Origin: Prosopocoilus inquinatus
Taxonomy: Eukaryota; Arthropoda; Insecta; Coleoptera; Lucanidae
Length of the DNA stretch: 64,000 bases
NCBI GenBank assembly: GCA_036172665.1
Contig: CM069870.1
Span: forward strand, 25,704,001-25,768,000
Reading direction: 5' to 3'
Of the stretch, positions 26,189 to 38,372 are shown one piece after another; position 1 is the first letter of the stretch, and each line of letters opens with the position of its first letter. The translations under genes were made by a program, and so were the position numbers. A model generated the notes under the pieces. It did not search any database. It saw only the letters and a list, made by a program, of their open reading frames with translations, and was not told where the DNA came from.

Positions 26189-27931
26189 TTTCGTAACCGA
26201 ACGTTTCAAAACTGGACGTTGGCTGACAACGGCAAAGCTTGATATTCCCTAAACGCTTTGAATACTTTATCCTGTATGTACTTATTATTTTAATGTTGTA
26301 TCCCGTTATTTATATCAAAAATACTTTAAGAATAATAAAAATGCACATGAAAATATTAAGCTAAATAAACTAATACGCAAATACTAATCGGGAGCAAGTC
26401 TACAAATTATAAATAGATGGCGCCAGGCGAGAATGAAAATGTGATGAAAATTATGAAAATTCGACACGTAATTTTCGTATTAAATTGATTTATCATTTCT
26501 TACAATGGAGATTATTTTAAAGCAGTTTCATCCTTCCAAAACAAGTAATGCATTTCATATTTTGGATAGATTTTGGGTAAGATATTGTATTGTCGCCGCC
26601 AAAAAAAAGTGGACACTTTTTCTGAGGTAAATGCTAAGAATTTTGCTAGATGGCTGTAATAGGAACGTGGAAATTTCAAAAAAATTTCTTTTTTTAAAGA
26701 AATGTGAAAATTTCAATATTTTTAAAGGGAAACGTTTCAATAGGAAATTTCTAAGAAATTTCACTTTAAGTAAAAAGAATGAAATTTCTTTAAAATTTCA
26801 ATGAAATTAAAAAAAAGATAGAAAAAAGCTAGTACTAAATGTAATAAACCCAACAAAGTATATATTTTTGAAAACAGAAGAAAAATCTCTATTTAATAAT
26901 AATTTTAATTGCCTACTACAATTTTTATTTAAAAAATATAACTTTGTTATAACTTGAAAATTTAAGTAAATATTAAAAAAGCAACTACACCACTGAATTG
27001 TATTCTAAAAAGTGTCCTAATAATGATCAAACAATTTTTTAATATCTCTAGAAATAAACGAGATATGACAGAAAAACGAAAAGTCGAGAATGTCAATTTT
27101 TGCCCTTAACTTGAAAACAAAAGAGGATAGCCAATTTTTGTTTACGCTATTGACTTAATCTCCAAAAGAGAGATCGAGACTTGGCCACTAGTTTTTTTCT
27201 TATATCTCTTATAGTTACGGAGATGCCCATAAAAGACGTCGAAATTAATCCACCCTGTACAATTTGGACTTTGTGTTGGGATATTTTCTACAGACTTTTT
27301 TTATTAAATTCTGGGAATCGCGACACTCAGGTAAAGAAATGATACCCTTTTGTGTCGTACGCTGTGATGGTACGCCTATGGTAATGTGGGAAGTGTTAAT
27401 AAATCTATAGGTTATACTGACTTTTCTGTTTTAACATTGCATATCATTTCTAGTCTTAGGATTTCATTGCTAATAATCAGGCCTAGGCGCATTTTAGGCG
27501 GAAGGTTTCGTTAAATATACGAGGAAGGTTTCGTTAAATATACGAGGAATTGATATGAATTAAATACAGTGCCAGTCTTTTAAAAGTTACATAAAAGAAT
27601 TATAATGTTTTCATAATTATTAATTTGAAAGAAACTATAAAGGCAATTATGTTACACATGTAATTTACATCAAACGGTTGTTTCTGATGCAATGAGCGCG
27701 AGGGTGAGAGTTCCTCGGGCATAAAAGTCGTTCAGCGACAACGTTGAAATCTACGCCGCTGCTTTACCAGATATCCTAGGAATGTCCGACCCTTAGTTAT
27801 AATTAAAATTAAATTTGAATGGTTTCCAATGTGTCAACAGATGTCGCTTAGGATCAAATTTCAAAATTCTCCGTAAAATAGATTGAGGTTAATTTTAAGT
27901 TTTGATAAGAGAAGTAAATAATAAATTCAAA
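26189..27931. promoter_or_regulatory. shared upstream region of NCBP3 and SMPD4
   Basis: 1.74 kb between two divergent start codons, so it must hold both promoters and 5' UTRs. It contains a run of AAATTTC-rich low-complexity sequence (~26670-26810) and half of an inverted-repeat element (26835-27259). No TATA box could be assigned with confidence. Confidence 0.5.
26835..27259. mobile_element. solitary right half of the 13394-15544 element family
   Basis: Close match, in the same orientation, to the right arm of the 2.15-kb element at 13394-15544 (from the AACCCAACAAAGTATATA block to the ...AATCCACCCTGTA end). The left half is absent. Confidence 0.85.
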
Positions 27932-30900
27932 ATGTTTGCCTTCGAATCTGATAATTTCATGGTAAGTTCGTTGTTAATATGCAATAATTAATGTAACAGT
28001 ATGAACGCACGTCTCAGAATCGAGTGTCACAGGCATTGAATAGGCCCATTCAAAGTCGTTGTGCCGAATTAACGGTCCTTTTCGATCGAGGCAGCGCCAA
28101 GGATTTGCAGAATTTTTTTCCCTTGCTCATCGACAATATATTCGGCCCCCAAGGAACACTGAGCTGGGGTCTGCGGAACATAACGGCAGCTTTGAAACCT
28201 CAAGACTTCCAGACGTTGCAGCACTTCCTGTCACCATGCGGGCCTATGTTCAAACTGATTTACGGGCTTCTGAAAGATCCTTTTATAAAATACGACTTCA
28301 GCGTTGCATATCTACCTGTATGTAAAAATGAATAACTTTTTGAATTTTTAAATCAAAATTGTTTTACAGACAAAGATTCGTCAGTTATTAGAATCCACAG
28401 CGGTACATCCGTTTTATTCAGAATTGGTACATGTGAGCCCTCAAAATAAGCAAGTAGTATCTTTAATGCTGAGTAGGTGTCTGTTCTGATTTGAAAGTTT
28501 GTTTGTGGTTTTTATAAAGTACATTTCAGATCCTTTTGACTATTACATGTTTCACTTTGCCTACCATTTAATCAACCCTTGGCATCAAAGAAGCGGAGCA
28601 ATATTAGCCTCCTCATGGAATACAGTGTACTACATACTTTGCTGTGATTATGTTTTGCATTTTCTGCCTACTGACCCTAATAATCCAGTGACACCAATTA
28701 TTAATTACACCGGAAAGAATCCTGTGCAACATTTACAAACTTTTACAAGGTGGGATGCAAATGTGCTTAGTGCATTTATTAAGTTTACATTTAAGAAACT
28801 TTAGGCCCACTAGAGTATCCAAATTACTACTTTCTTCTGTGTGTGCCGAGCCAATAAATGAATTTAATAGTTTGCATTCACCTTTGGAGAGACATCCTAG
28901 AAGCGAAATTTGGAGAAGTGAAACAGTTTTGACTGTTTTCTTAGATATGTGGCTGAGTAACGATCAAGTAAGCCAATACAATGAAAGTTTCAATCTTTCA
29001 ACGGCAAAGGTAAATAAAATATCTAATTTATTTCTCAAGTTTTTCAACAATGAAAGATTAGTCCAAAAGCAAATGTTGGTTTCGAATTAAAAACACTATT
29101 TAGATTCTAAATAAAAAATTTTAACTGCATCCTTCATATACAGGGAGATTCAGGCAACCTTTTCTTTAAAAGTTTACGGACTTTTGCTTTGAATTTCTGT
29201 TTCATATTTTGCAGTTATAAGTTAATGATAAGGGTTTATCAAAATGCAAAATTTTTAATTTTCGGACACTTCCGCTTAAACCGGAAGTTGCTGTCAACTT
29301 TCTTATTTCAAATGGAATACCCCATTTTTTAATATACTTTTAAAATCTTTGTAAAATTCTAAAAATATTTTGTGCGTCATGTGACACAAGAAAAATTAAC
29401 CGTTTCCGAGGTATTTCCATTTTTTAAAAAAAGCTCAGACTTGCAGAACCTTGTTTTTTGATACTACCATCTTTGTGCAACGAAAACCACGGTGCCAATT
29501 TTTGGCCTGTAGTAGGATACAGTAACATTCTTTCAGATCATGGCCAGTTTTGCACTTGATTGTTTACGGGCTGGTTGAAGAGTAACTTCTATTCGAACTA
29601 ACTTCAACTGTCGAAAAGTCATGTTTTTTAAATGGAACGCCTAGTATATTTTTATACCATGTGACTCAATATTAAAAGTTCTTTCATCCTGTATTAGCAT
29701 TCCCTATACCTATCTCTTATAGTTCACTCATTATCGATGATTTCTTTTTAACACCTAATTTTTTTTCCATTTTTTGGTATTGTTTTTAAATAGTGGGCTA
29801 AGAAAATTAGAGGAATTATAATTTTTGAAATCATCCGTCTGGTAGGAATTAAAGAAAAACATTTTAATCGCTATGAAGAACTAAAAAATGAATATTCAAA
29901 CACAGACATATTAAATGTATTTGATGTTAAAAAAATCGACAATTCAAGAAGTTAATAAAAAAAGTTGTTATATCGAGGAAAATGCGTTATTACTTAGATA
30001 CAGTAGAAAGTTATTACTAATAAATAATAGCCGAGGACAACTTAGAGCCAATATTATAACCAACAATTTGTGTATTATTTTTAATATTTCTGATTTATTT
30101 ATCAGTTTTCATAAAATTTTGTATTCTAAGTGTAAATTTCTCCTTGTAAATGTGTAAATAGTCATACCAAGAATTCTAATACATGCGGCATATGTAAACA
30201 AAAAGTTCAGATGATATATATGTATTTAAATATTATTTGTCGGTTTTTAAAATGAAATTGAAATTACAGTTAGAAACTAATTTAAAAAACCTCAGTTTGT
30301 TAAATTTTCATAGCACACTATTCAGGAATAATATTGAAAAGTGAAAAAATTGATGTGTCAAAGAGAAAATCATGAATAGAAAGAGAAAGGTAAGTTCGAA
30401 AGAACATTTAATCCTGATTCTTATGGTATAAAAAGTACTGGGGATTCTATTTAAAAAACATAACTTTTCGGCAGTTGAAATCAGTTCGAATAGATGTTAC
30501 TTTTCAACCAACACGTAAACGATTTTGTGTAAAATTTGGTATGACATAAAAGCTTATGAGCATAACCTACTACAGGCCAAAAATTGAAATTATGGTTTTT
30601 GTTACACAAAGATGGCAGCATCATAAACAAGGTACTGCAACTTTGAACTTTTTTTAAAAAATGGAAATATCTCTAAAACGGCTAATTTTTCTTGCATCAC
30701 ATGATATACAAAATATTTTTAGAATTTCATGAGGATTTCAAAAAAGCAATAAAAATGGGGTATTCCAATTAAAATAAGAAAGTAGACAGCAACTTCCGGT
30801 ACAAGTGGAAGTGCCCGAAAATTGGAAATATTATATTTTAATAGACCGCACAATATGAAATAGAAATTCAAAGAGGAAGTCCATAAACTTTTAATGAACG

Positions 30901-33900
30901 GGTTGCCTGAATCTCCCGGTACAGTAGTGATGCGACGAGTCGAGTAAACTCGCGGACAGACTCGATTCTCAAAAGTACTCATTGTACTCGAGTAACCAAT
31001 TCTGTGAACCCGACTCAGCAGTACTCGAATCAACTCGAGTTCGATTCAAGTACTCGAGTACCGACTTTAGAATTAAATAGCGCTGCAACGAGACTGAATT
31101 TTCAAAGGTACTCGCTCTACTCGATTCACTTCACAGTGCTTCCTCGTTAATAAATAATATAAATCTCTAAAATTTATATTTTACATATTTTGATATACAT
31201 AAGTCTCTAATAATAAAGTGTGTAGATACCGTTAAAAATATAAACAAAAACACTGCACCTTCAAATTTTTAACTATAGACTTTACCATGAGTAAAACAAA
31301 TTGAGTCGTGACTACTCATACTTACGGGTTTAGTTAAATGTTCGAATCTTTTGATTTAGACTCGAGTCGAAACTCGCCCCTGTTATAAAAAATACTCAAA
31401 TTTATTATATTCCTTAAGACAATTCGAGTTTATTCAGGTATTCAAGTACTTTTGACTTGGACTTTTGACTCTAGTAGACTTGAGTACTCGAGTATTTTAT
31501 AAAAGTATTCGAGTCGACTCGATTCTTAAAAACACCGACTCGTCGCATCACTACTGTACAGTGACCGGCGGAAACGTACATACTACATATGGGAAAATTT
31601 TTTATTATTGATTTCTCAGAAAAATTTATTCTTTATGAAAGCTCTAAGTGTCAAAGTTTGAATACCTCCTGTCATGTACCGGGGAAATCAAAATATTTGA
31701 AATCGATAAAAGAGTAAACTACCGTTATTTTTCACGCTACGCGGAAATTTTATTTGAAAAAGTTATCAGAATTGTTATGAAATCTCAAATATGAAATCAT
31801 GGCTACCTATGATGGAAAAAAATAATTTGGCTACAAAAAATTGTAATTTTTAGGGTATCAATGTTATTAATCATAATTTATAGTTGACAGTTGAGCAAAA
31901 GACAAATTTTAGAGTTCATGTCACACTTGAAGAAAGGTCCAGCTCTACACATTCAAAGTTCTGCAACACACACGTTGGTACGAAAAAAATTGAAAAATAC
32001 GTGAAATTCTTTTTTTCATCGTAGACAGCAATCATTTCATATTTGAGATCTCATAATAATTCTGAGTAACTTTTCCAAATAAAATTTCCGCGCAGCGTGG
32101 AAAATAAAGGTAATTTACTCTTATATCGATTTCAAATATTTTGATTTCTCCGGTATATGACAGGAGGTATTCAAACTTTGACACATGCATCTTGAGTTTG
32201 GGAAGATGCAGGGGCTTTCATAAAGAATAAATTTTTCTGAGAAATCAAAAATAAAAAGTTTCCCATATGTAGCCAACTTTCTGCCGGTCACTGTATGTCT
32301 AAATTAATTTTTCAGACGTTGCATTTTAATGAACTACCGACTGGGGAATACGTAAGAATTATTAGAGTTCTCGTAAAGCAGTTGCACGCTTTCGCTTCCA
32401 GCGGGAAGCTAGATGACAGCCACATGGGCGAACTTAAGAAAATCACCGTTCCAATGATGCAAGGAAAAATGTACGTTTTCCTAAGGAATTTAATACACCG
32501 TTGGCCTTTGGATGGCTCGTTTCGACTGGTCCTGGAACTCTGGTTGAGTTTCATACAACCATGGAGATATCCAGGAAATACACACTTAAAACAGTTGTAA
32601 GTAATCAAGTGCTAACTAATTTTGATTTGTATTGTTATGCAAAATAATTTGAGTAGGAATCAAGCTGACGTAAATTCTGATTTAGAAGATATGAATTTTG
32701 CAACATTAAAATCGGTTGACAAGGAATACTTGCCGTTCATCGCTGAAAATATTTTAGCATACGTTGTTATATTCCAACAATTACTGCCGAGGTTCACCAG
32801 GGTTGACTTATCGAGTCCAAAGAATGCCCTTATGTTATACAGATTAACGAAGGTACAGCAAGAAGCGTTGCACATCTTGGCCGTAATTATAATCTCCTTG
32901 TTTAAGGTGTTCGATCAGCCAAATTTAGTGCCTTTAATACGGGAAGTAGAAAGCTGCATCGAGGAAAGAAATTTATCCCCCAGGCATACATTTAATGTAA
33001 CCGCCTTGAATACAATGCCACCATTATCCCCCACTTCAAGATGGTCAACAAACACCACGCACTACACCTTACCCAAAAGTTTCGACACTATGAACACCAG
33101 TAAGGACATGTCTGGCTCTAGTTTCTTCGAAACAAGCAAACATAATTGTGGCAAATACGCAGCGCTTATAAGGCAAAAAGTATACGAATTAGAAGGACCG
33201 AATTTCTGTTACAAACCGCTGTTCACAACTCCAGCTGCACCGGAAGTAAATGCACCGGTGATTGTTGGTTTTTTCTTACCTTCACGAAATCATAACTTGC
33301 AGGTTTATGAAATGATTAAGCAAATAAGAAAATCGGAAATCACAGCTCAAAACATAATCCAAGTACGGGTGGACGAAATGAAAAGGATTTCCAGCGGATT
33401 CTTCGGTTTCTTTAAATCAATCTTTGTGAAACTGGATACCTCGTCGGATGAGTTTACGTTGGAGGAGCGAAGGAAGGTTCCTGTGTATTTAGATTTTTCC
33501 TACCAGCACTTAACAGACATGTTTCAAATTAACGATGTATGTGTTTAATGATTGTTATAAAAACTTATATACTTTGCTTTGTACTTTTTAATGTTTGTTG
33601 TAGTGTTTATGTGCAGAAACTGAGAGTTTCTCCGAAATAACTTTACCGCCGAGACAACAAGAAATTAGAAATGAAAATTTCCAACATTTGTTGACGCCGG
33701 AAAGAGTTAAGGAGCGAAGAAAAACTATAATTTACGAAGGTGATCCAGATTTGCATCCGATTCGTTCTACTGAAAATAAATTTTTCGTGAGGATGTTGTA
33801 TCATTGGGCGACGAAAATCAATGAGAAGGTACTATTCCTACTGTTAACTTTTTATTATATTTCTTGTTGCTGGATCAGTTAGTAATTAAATTTACAATTC

Positions 33901-35205
33901 CTAGTATTGAATTTTCATGCATTCCTAACAAAAATGAATGGAACAATGTGGAGGGTTCCCACTCACTGCGTAAACCAGGAAATTGAGGAAACAAAATAAG
34001 CTTTTTAACTCAGAAATGAAATTTTAAAGAATTGGAAATTTGAGGTAGATTTGTTTTCTGAAATTGGAAAAAAATTACCACCTTTAATGTAGGCAACCAT
34101 ACAAACAGCTGAGTTTATTAATTTGCCTGTGCTATAGTTTTTCGTCGAAGAATCTAATTTCTTTCTTTTCAGACAAGCTGGCATGTTATTAAATTTGATT
34201 GTTTGTAGTTTTTAAAAGGCAATTGAAATAATCTAATACAGGTGAAAATTAAGAAAAAAAAAATTCCTAATAAATTAATAATTGGTGTATGTCTACAATT
34301 TCTTTTCTAAATTCAAGAAGAATTGAAAAATTGTTTAAATATTTTAAAAATTAGAAAAGTTACATAATTTTCGTCAATTGTAAAAGTTTACAAGCCTTTT
34401 GACAAGAAAATATTCTTACCGCCCCTTAGTATAGGCAACCGCACAAACTGCTAGGCTCGGTTGCTTGCCTATATTAAGGCGTTCTCTTAAAAAAAATCTA
34501 ACATTTCTTTTTAAACAAACTGGAACAGTTCTCTTCATAATACGCCTGATAATAAAAAAAAGTCAATAATGACCAATTTTATGTATCTGCTATTATTTGT
34601 TCTGCAGTTGAGAAAAAAATTGTTTAATTTTGTAAAAATGAGGAAAATTGCTAATCGTAATAGACACTGAGTTTTTTTCATGAAAAATCAGTTTTAATGA
34701 AAATAAAGCAAGAACTTTGATGTTGTATATGCCCCTAACGTTTCATGTAGTAATGGAATAGATTTAATTTCGAAAGCTATTTAAAAATTACTATCGAAAT
34801 GTTTTACTTGTTAAAAACAATTTTTTTTCTCTTTTCTAGTATTCTCCATTAATTAATAGATTCTACGTCGATGAAAGTTACGTAGGAAAGCTAGCTCGTC
34901 AGTTTATTTGCCCCCCAATAATAATTTACAAGTATGATAAATCCCAGCCAGGAAGATCACCAAGAATTTCAGAGCAACTACCACCAAGAATAAGCCTGCG
35001 TTATTTCGCCAGTCATAAATTTCTAGCTTACATTGTAATAGGCATAGTAATAAGTCGGTTTTACAATTACAACGCCGTCACCTTTCTACTGTGCGTTTGT
35101 ATCGTATGGTTCTTGTACTGCTGCGTGAAGGCGTTCTTCGATAAAAGCATGGATCAGCATTCGACCGCACACATCGGTAATTTAAGCTTTAATGATTCCT
35201 TGTAA
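27932..35205 (+). CDS. SMPD4: sphingomyelin phosphodiesterase 4 (neutral sphingomyelinase 3)
   Basis: SMPD4 is a membrane-anchored protein of the ER and nuclear envelope that hydrolyses sphingomyelin to ceramide and phosphocholine. Exons: 27932-27961, 28018-28317, 28370-28472, 28530-28749, 28805-29009, 32316-32596, 32657-33536, 33604-33828, 34840-35205; phases agree at every junction, giving ~869 residues, close to the human length. Family landmarks seen: LNPFDYYMFHFA across exons 3-4, SEIWRSETVLTVFLDMWL in exon 5, LVKQLHAFA and HRWPLDGSFRLVLELWLSFIQPWRYP in exon 6, VFDQPNL in exon 7, GDPDLHPIRSTE in exon 8, and two hydrophobic C-terminal segments in exon 9 (FLAYIVIGIVISRF and a second after it). 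The exon 2 acceptor could be 28018 or 28033, both in frame. Intron 5 (29010-32315) is filled by three transposons and intron 8 contains hairpin repeats. Confidence 0.96.
29139..30921. mobile_element. 1.8-kb inverted-repeat element in SMPD4 intron 5
   Basis: Ends TACAGGGAGATTCAGGCAACC and GGTTGCCTGAATCTCCCGGTA. Arms of about 500 bases are reverse complements (landmarks: CCGGAAGTTGCTGTC against GACAGCAACTTCCGG, and ATGTTACTTTTCAACC-like blocks). The ~750-base middle holds a 55-codon open stretch at ~29800-29955 of unknown origin. No transposase. Confidence 0.85.
30922..31556. mobile_element. 635-bp inverted-end element in SMPD4 intron 5
   Basis: Ends CAGTAGTGATGCGACGAGTCG and CGACTCGTCGCATCACTACTG are perfect inverted repeats of ~21 bases. 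The interior is full of ACTCGAGTA and ACTCGATT motifs. The CAGTAGTGATG start is hAT-like, but flanks share only TA, so no 8-bp duplication supports that. Confidence 0.8.
31557..32295. mobile_element. 739-bp foldback MITE next to SMPD4 exon 6
   Basis: Begins TACAGTGACCGGCGG and ends CTGCCGGTCACTGTA. Arms ~250-300 bases are inverted (landmarks: CAAAGTTTGAATACCTCCTGTCA and its reverse complement). It abuts the previous element with no spacer and stops only 20 bases before the exon at 32316. Confidence 0.85.
33990..34560. repeat. tandem hairpin-repeat cluster 3, in SMPD4 intron 8
   Basis: Two units of the family described at 16100-17000, with hairpin halves near 34080-34140 and 34418-34485 (TAGGCAACCGCACAAAC ... 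TTGCCTATATTAAGGCG). Confidence 0.65.
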
Positions 35206-35781
35206 GCAAATTTTTTATAATACAGTTTGTAATGCATTTTGTAATTAAAACTCTTAACCGTAGTCATCAGTCTTGGGATTCTTCTTTTATGTTCCCTAAA
35301 AATTGTTTCTTCTGAGAGGCAAACTGATTATTGATGAGCTTCTCTTCAGTATCACCCTGGACAAGAAAAGAGAATTAAATTTAAGTTAAAATTAACAGAA
35401 AATATTTCACAATTTATTATTTGCTTTAGGTGTAGGTTTTTTAATGCATTAAAAAAATTGCTAATCCTTAAAAAGAACTAAATGTTTAAACGAAAATATG
35501 CCGCTTATTGTGTAATTATGTTGTGCATTTAATTACTCCACAAAATTTTACAACGAACTTATTGCAGCAGGTTTGTAATCGCTGCTTCGAAAAAAAAAAA
35601 TAGCAATATTTGTGGCCATCTCTAAGAAACCCGATTACGTAAGTATCTGCTATAGCGCGTTCCACTCTTAGAATGCAGTATAGGCCTTATGGATAATTCG
35701 GAGAGAAAAATATAGCTTTACTGAAAAACCATGAAAGATAGCCATACTTCATATTAAGATTGAAACCCGCGATAGTACAAT
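35206..35781. other. intergenic between convergent genes
   Basis: 576 bases between the stop of SMPD4 (35205) and the stop of the opposite-strand gene (35782). Expected to hold both 3' UTRs. No coding sequence seen. Confidence 0.5.
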
Positions 35782-36558
35782 TTATCTTACAATTAAAATT
35801 TTTGGAAAATCATGATCCTCGGGATCAGAGCTCAAATCCTCATCGTCAGAGTGACTGGCTGCTCTTTGCAAAAATAGCTTCACCTTCCTCATACTCTTGA
35901 GCGAAGACAAACTTGAAGTCCTTGTCGGCTTGTTTGAAAACGTCGCGAAGATGTCTTCAGGCACCGGAGGCAAATTAACAACGTTGCTCAAATCGATTAG
36001 AGAATCTCGCGATAAATTTTCGGGATATTTCTCGTCCACGTCGGACTTGACGCTCTTGACGCTTCCGCTCCGTTGCAGAAAAGTCGTGTCCGACAGTCTC
36101 TGCTTCGCCTCCAGGTATTTTATTTTCTCCGCTAGGTTGTTCATGTTGGACAGCGCCTCGGAGGTTTCCGTCTCCTCTATGTCCGAGAGTTCTTTCTCGA
36201 TAACCGCCAGAAGTTTCTCGTATTCAAGCTTAAGATTATAAGAAGACTGCTCCGTGACTGATAAGGGCACATTATCAATGGACAACATCATCGACGTCGC
36301 CAGCTTTTGGGCCAGAAGCAAGAAGCTTTTGCTGGTGGATTGTAAGGCGTTGATGTTTCTCCCAGCGCGAACCGCCAAGCTCCGGAGGTACGAGACGTAT
36401 TTCTCACCGGATGCGCACCTCTCCTTGATGCCCATTCCCATTTCCGTCATGAGAATCGCGTTTTGAAGCATGTATTCTGATTGAGTACGGAAATTTAATA
36501 AATGCGCGTTTAGATGATCTGCCGTCGTTGAAGATATGCTCGGTGAGTTCGGATCCAT
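35782..36558 (-). CDS. unrecognised 258-residue protein, probably helical
   Basis: Single open exon read on the - strand. The start is the ATG of MDPNSPS at 36558-36556, preceded by ACAAAA and followed by G, a good animal context; an upstream in-frame GTG is not needed. I do not recognise the family. The first ~145 residues look alpha-helical, with conserved-looking stretches such as FRTQSEYMLQNAILMTEMGMG and a likely coiled coil through YEKLLAVIEKELSDIEETE. The last ~100 residues are Ser/Asp-rich and probably disordered, with PPVPEDIFATF and an acidic DDEDLSSDPEDHD tract. No signal peptide or membrane segment. The long frame, low frame competition and higher GC than surroundings support a true gene. 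Confidence 0.8.
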   Translation of the reverse strand: MDPNSPSISSTTADHLNAHLLNFRTQSEYMLQNAILMTEMGMGIKERCASGEKYVSYLRSLAVRAGRNINALQSTSKSFLLLAQKLATSMMLSIDNVPLSVTEQSSYNLKLEYEKLLAVIEKELSDIEETETSEALSNMNNLAEKIKYLEAKQRLSDTTFLQRSGSVKSVKSDVDEKYPENLSRDSLIDLSNVVNLPPVPEDIFATFSNKPTRTSSLSSLKSMRKVKLFLQRAASHSDDEDLSSDPEDHDFPKILIVR

Positions 36559-36924
36559 TTTTGTATACGACTTGACGGATAACACAAATTATGACATTTA
36601 AAAATTGTATTCAGTTAAACAACTGGCATTTCAGGCAACTTACGATTTTTTTTCGCTGTATTTAAGTTAGAAATTTTATTATAAAACTTTTCTTTCACAT
36701 TTTCCTATTTAGATATTTACTTAAGTATTTGTGTTGCCTGTCATTTTCTTTTATGGCCTATCAGTCTAGGATAATTATTAGTTCTTAAATTTTTGGTTGT
36801 TTGATTTTTTATGGCAAGTTTTTTAGGGCTGCAGGCGATACTTCGATACTTTTATAAGTATCGATATCTTTTAGGTTTCGAATTGTATCGAACCATCGAT
36901 ACCTTCGTTTCGATACTTTTAAAG
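36559..36924. other. upstream region of the 258-residue protein gene
   Basis: No gene seen. 36828-36925 carries a GGGCTGCAGGCGATACTTCGATAC stretch rich in TATCGATA blocks that looks like a transposon end; a weakly similar inverted block lies at 40368-40395. Confidence 0.4.
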
Positions 36925-37507
36925 TAGAGTAAAGTCGGCATATATGATATAGACTGGCTAATATGGAATACCCGGTATTTTTGAAATAAAAAGCGCCATC
37001 TGTTAAACGACTCTGGCATTAACATGAGTTTCGGTATTGTAGGTCACTGCTACTAGTTCTCACCCGGTAAGATTGCATAACTTTACAGTACATGATTTTG
37101 TGAATTTATCATTTTGGAAGTTTTGGCGAGGTACAGAAAAATGTATTTTGGTGTATTTTTTAAAATAAAAGTTTTTTTTACAACAAAGTTAGTTTGTTGT
37201 AGTGTAAATTAGTACAACAGTAGATATTTCACCTTATTAATTCAAGGTGTTGCATATTTTTCTTTGTTCCATATCACCCCAACTGACTATTCCATATTAC
37301 CAGTCAGTTTAAATCATATCATGAAAATGCAGTTTTTTTTTAATTTGTTACAGAATTTTCCCAATATATATTTCTTAAATTTATTATATGCAACCGCTAG
37401 AAAATAACATAAAGTATTTTTAATTAAAATATTTGAGTATTTAGTATCTTCGTTCAGAATTTGACGGCGCAAAGAATTGGTATTCCGTATATGCCGACTT
37501 TACTCTA
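36925..37507. mobile_element. 583-bp TA-flanked inverted-end element
   Basis: Ends TAGAGTAAAGTCGGCATATA and TATATGCCGACTTTACTCTA are perfect inverted repeats. No coding potential. The TA flank suggests a Tc1/mariner-type MITE. Confidence 0.8.
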
Positions 37508-37511
37508 CTAA

Positions 37512-37862
37512 TACTGGGTGATCAACGGAATTCATAATTAGAGGAGGCTGTGACTGGTGCTTATTTATGCTGTGTGATTGGATATACTGAGAAATAAATA
37601 ATAATTTGGCAGTTGTCATTTTTGAGGTTATGCTCGTGCCTAGTATAATCTTTATTTTGTATGGATGCTGGTTTAAATACTTTTTTGGAATATTAGGGGA
37701 GGTTGAATAAGACACATCCGTTAATTATCAATCGTTAAAAAGAAATAAATGTCACAATTCTGACATTTCAAATTTTTAATGTCAAATTGCAAGCCTGTGT
37801 TGACAACTTTTTGGAAAATATCACAGCCTGCTCTAATTATAAATTCCGTTGATCGCATGGTA
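37512..37862. mobile_element. 351-bp foldback MITE
   Basis: TACTGGGTGATCAACGGAATT at the left and AATTCCGTTGATCGCATGGTA at the right are inverted. The next ~30 bases (CATAATTAGAG...GGCTGTGA) also match inverted. The interior short open frame is incidental. Confidence 0.75.
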
Positions 37863-37975
37863 CTTTTATTTAGGAATCGGAAAGTATTGCAATCGAAAAA
37901 TTAATGACAATTGCTCAAATCTAGCTCAAACCCAGTACAAAAAAAATAATAATCTCGTCTTCTCGCTTCAATTAC

Positions 37976-38372
37976 TCAACTTTTTACAAAATTTTGTTGC
38001 AAATCGTTTTACTGCAATGTCAGGTCAAAAAGCGATCGTAAGATGTCGCTGTTTTATCTGTTCATCACTCTTCCATCGCAATTGCGAATAAATTGGACAA
38101 GTCGTTTTTGTTTGCAGTGGGAATGTCGAGCTACGTCTCTGCTGACGAAGCCCCAAGCAGGGCTGAAACAGCTGTACAGAGGCTGCTCGAGGTTTTCACT
38201 GCAATCAAAAACGATTTGCAACAAAATTTTTTAAAACTTTCATTATGCTTTGACATCAAGCATGGCCGTCTTGCATGGGGGATTATTAGGAGCAAATCCG
38301 TTTCAATTTGTCTATCCTACTGCAATATCAGGTAATGTAAGATGTCGCTGTTTTATCTATTCAACTTTTTAC
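37976..38372 (+). mobile_element. hammerhead-family insertion with 12-bp target duplication
   Basis: Insertion 37988-38360 between perfect TCAACTTTTTAC duplications (37976-37987 and 38361-38372). It begins with a ~23-base inverted segment (AAAATTTTGTTGCAAATCG), switches into sense sequence at ACTGCAATGTCAGG, contains one full unit with a hammerhead, and ends in the constant tail GATGTCGCTGTTTTATCTAT. It is the most diverged copy. Confidence 0.9.
38126..38190 (+). ncRNA. hammerhead ribozyme motif, diverged copy
   Basis: 65-nt motif with core CTGACGA (only the free position 7 differs from other copies), unchanged stem II and GAAAC, and triplet GTA in place of GTC. Stem I inner strand is TCTCTG, which pairs better with CAGAGG. 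The changes fall where hammerheads tolerate them. Confidence 0.72.
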
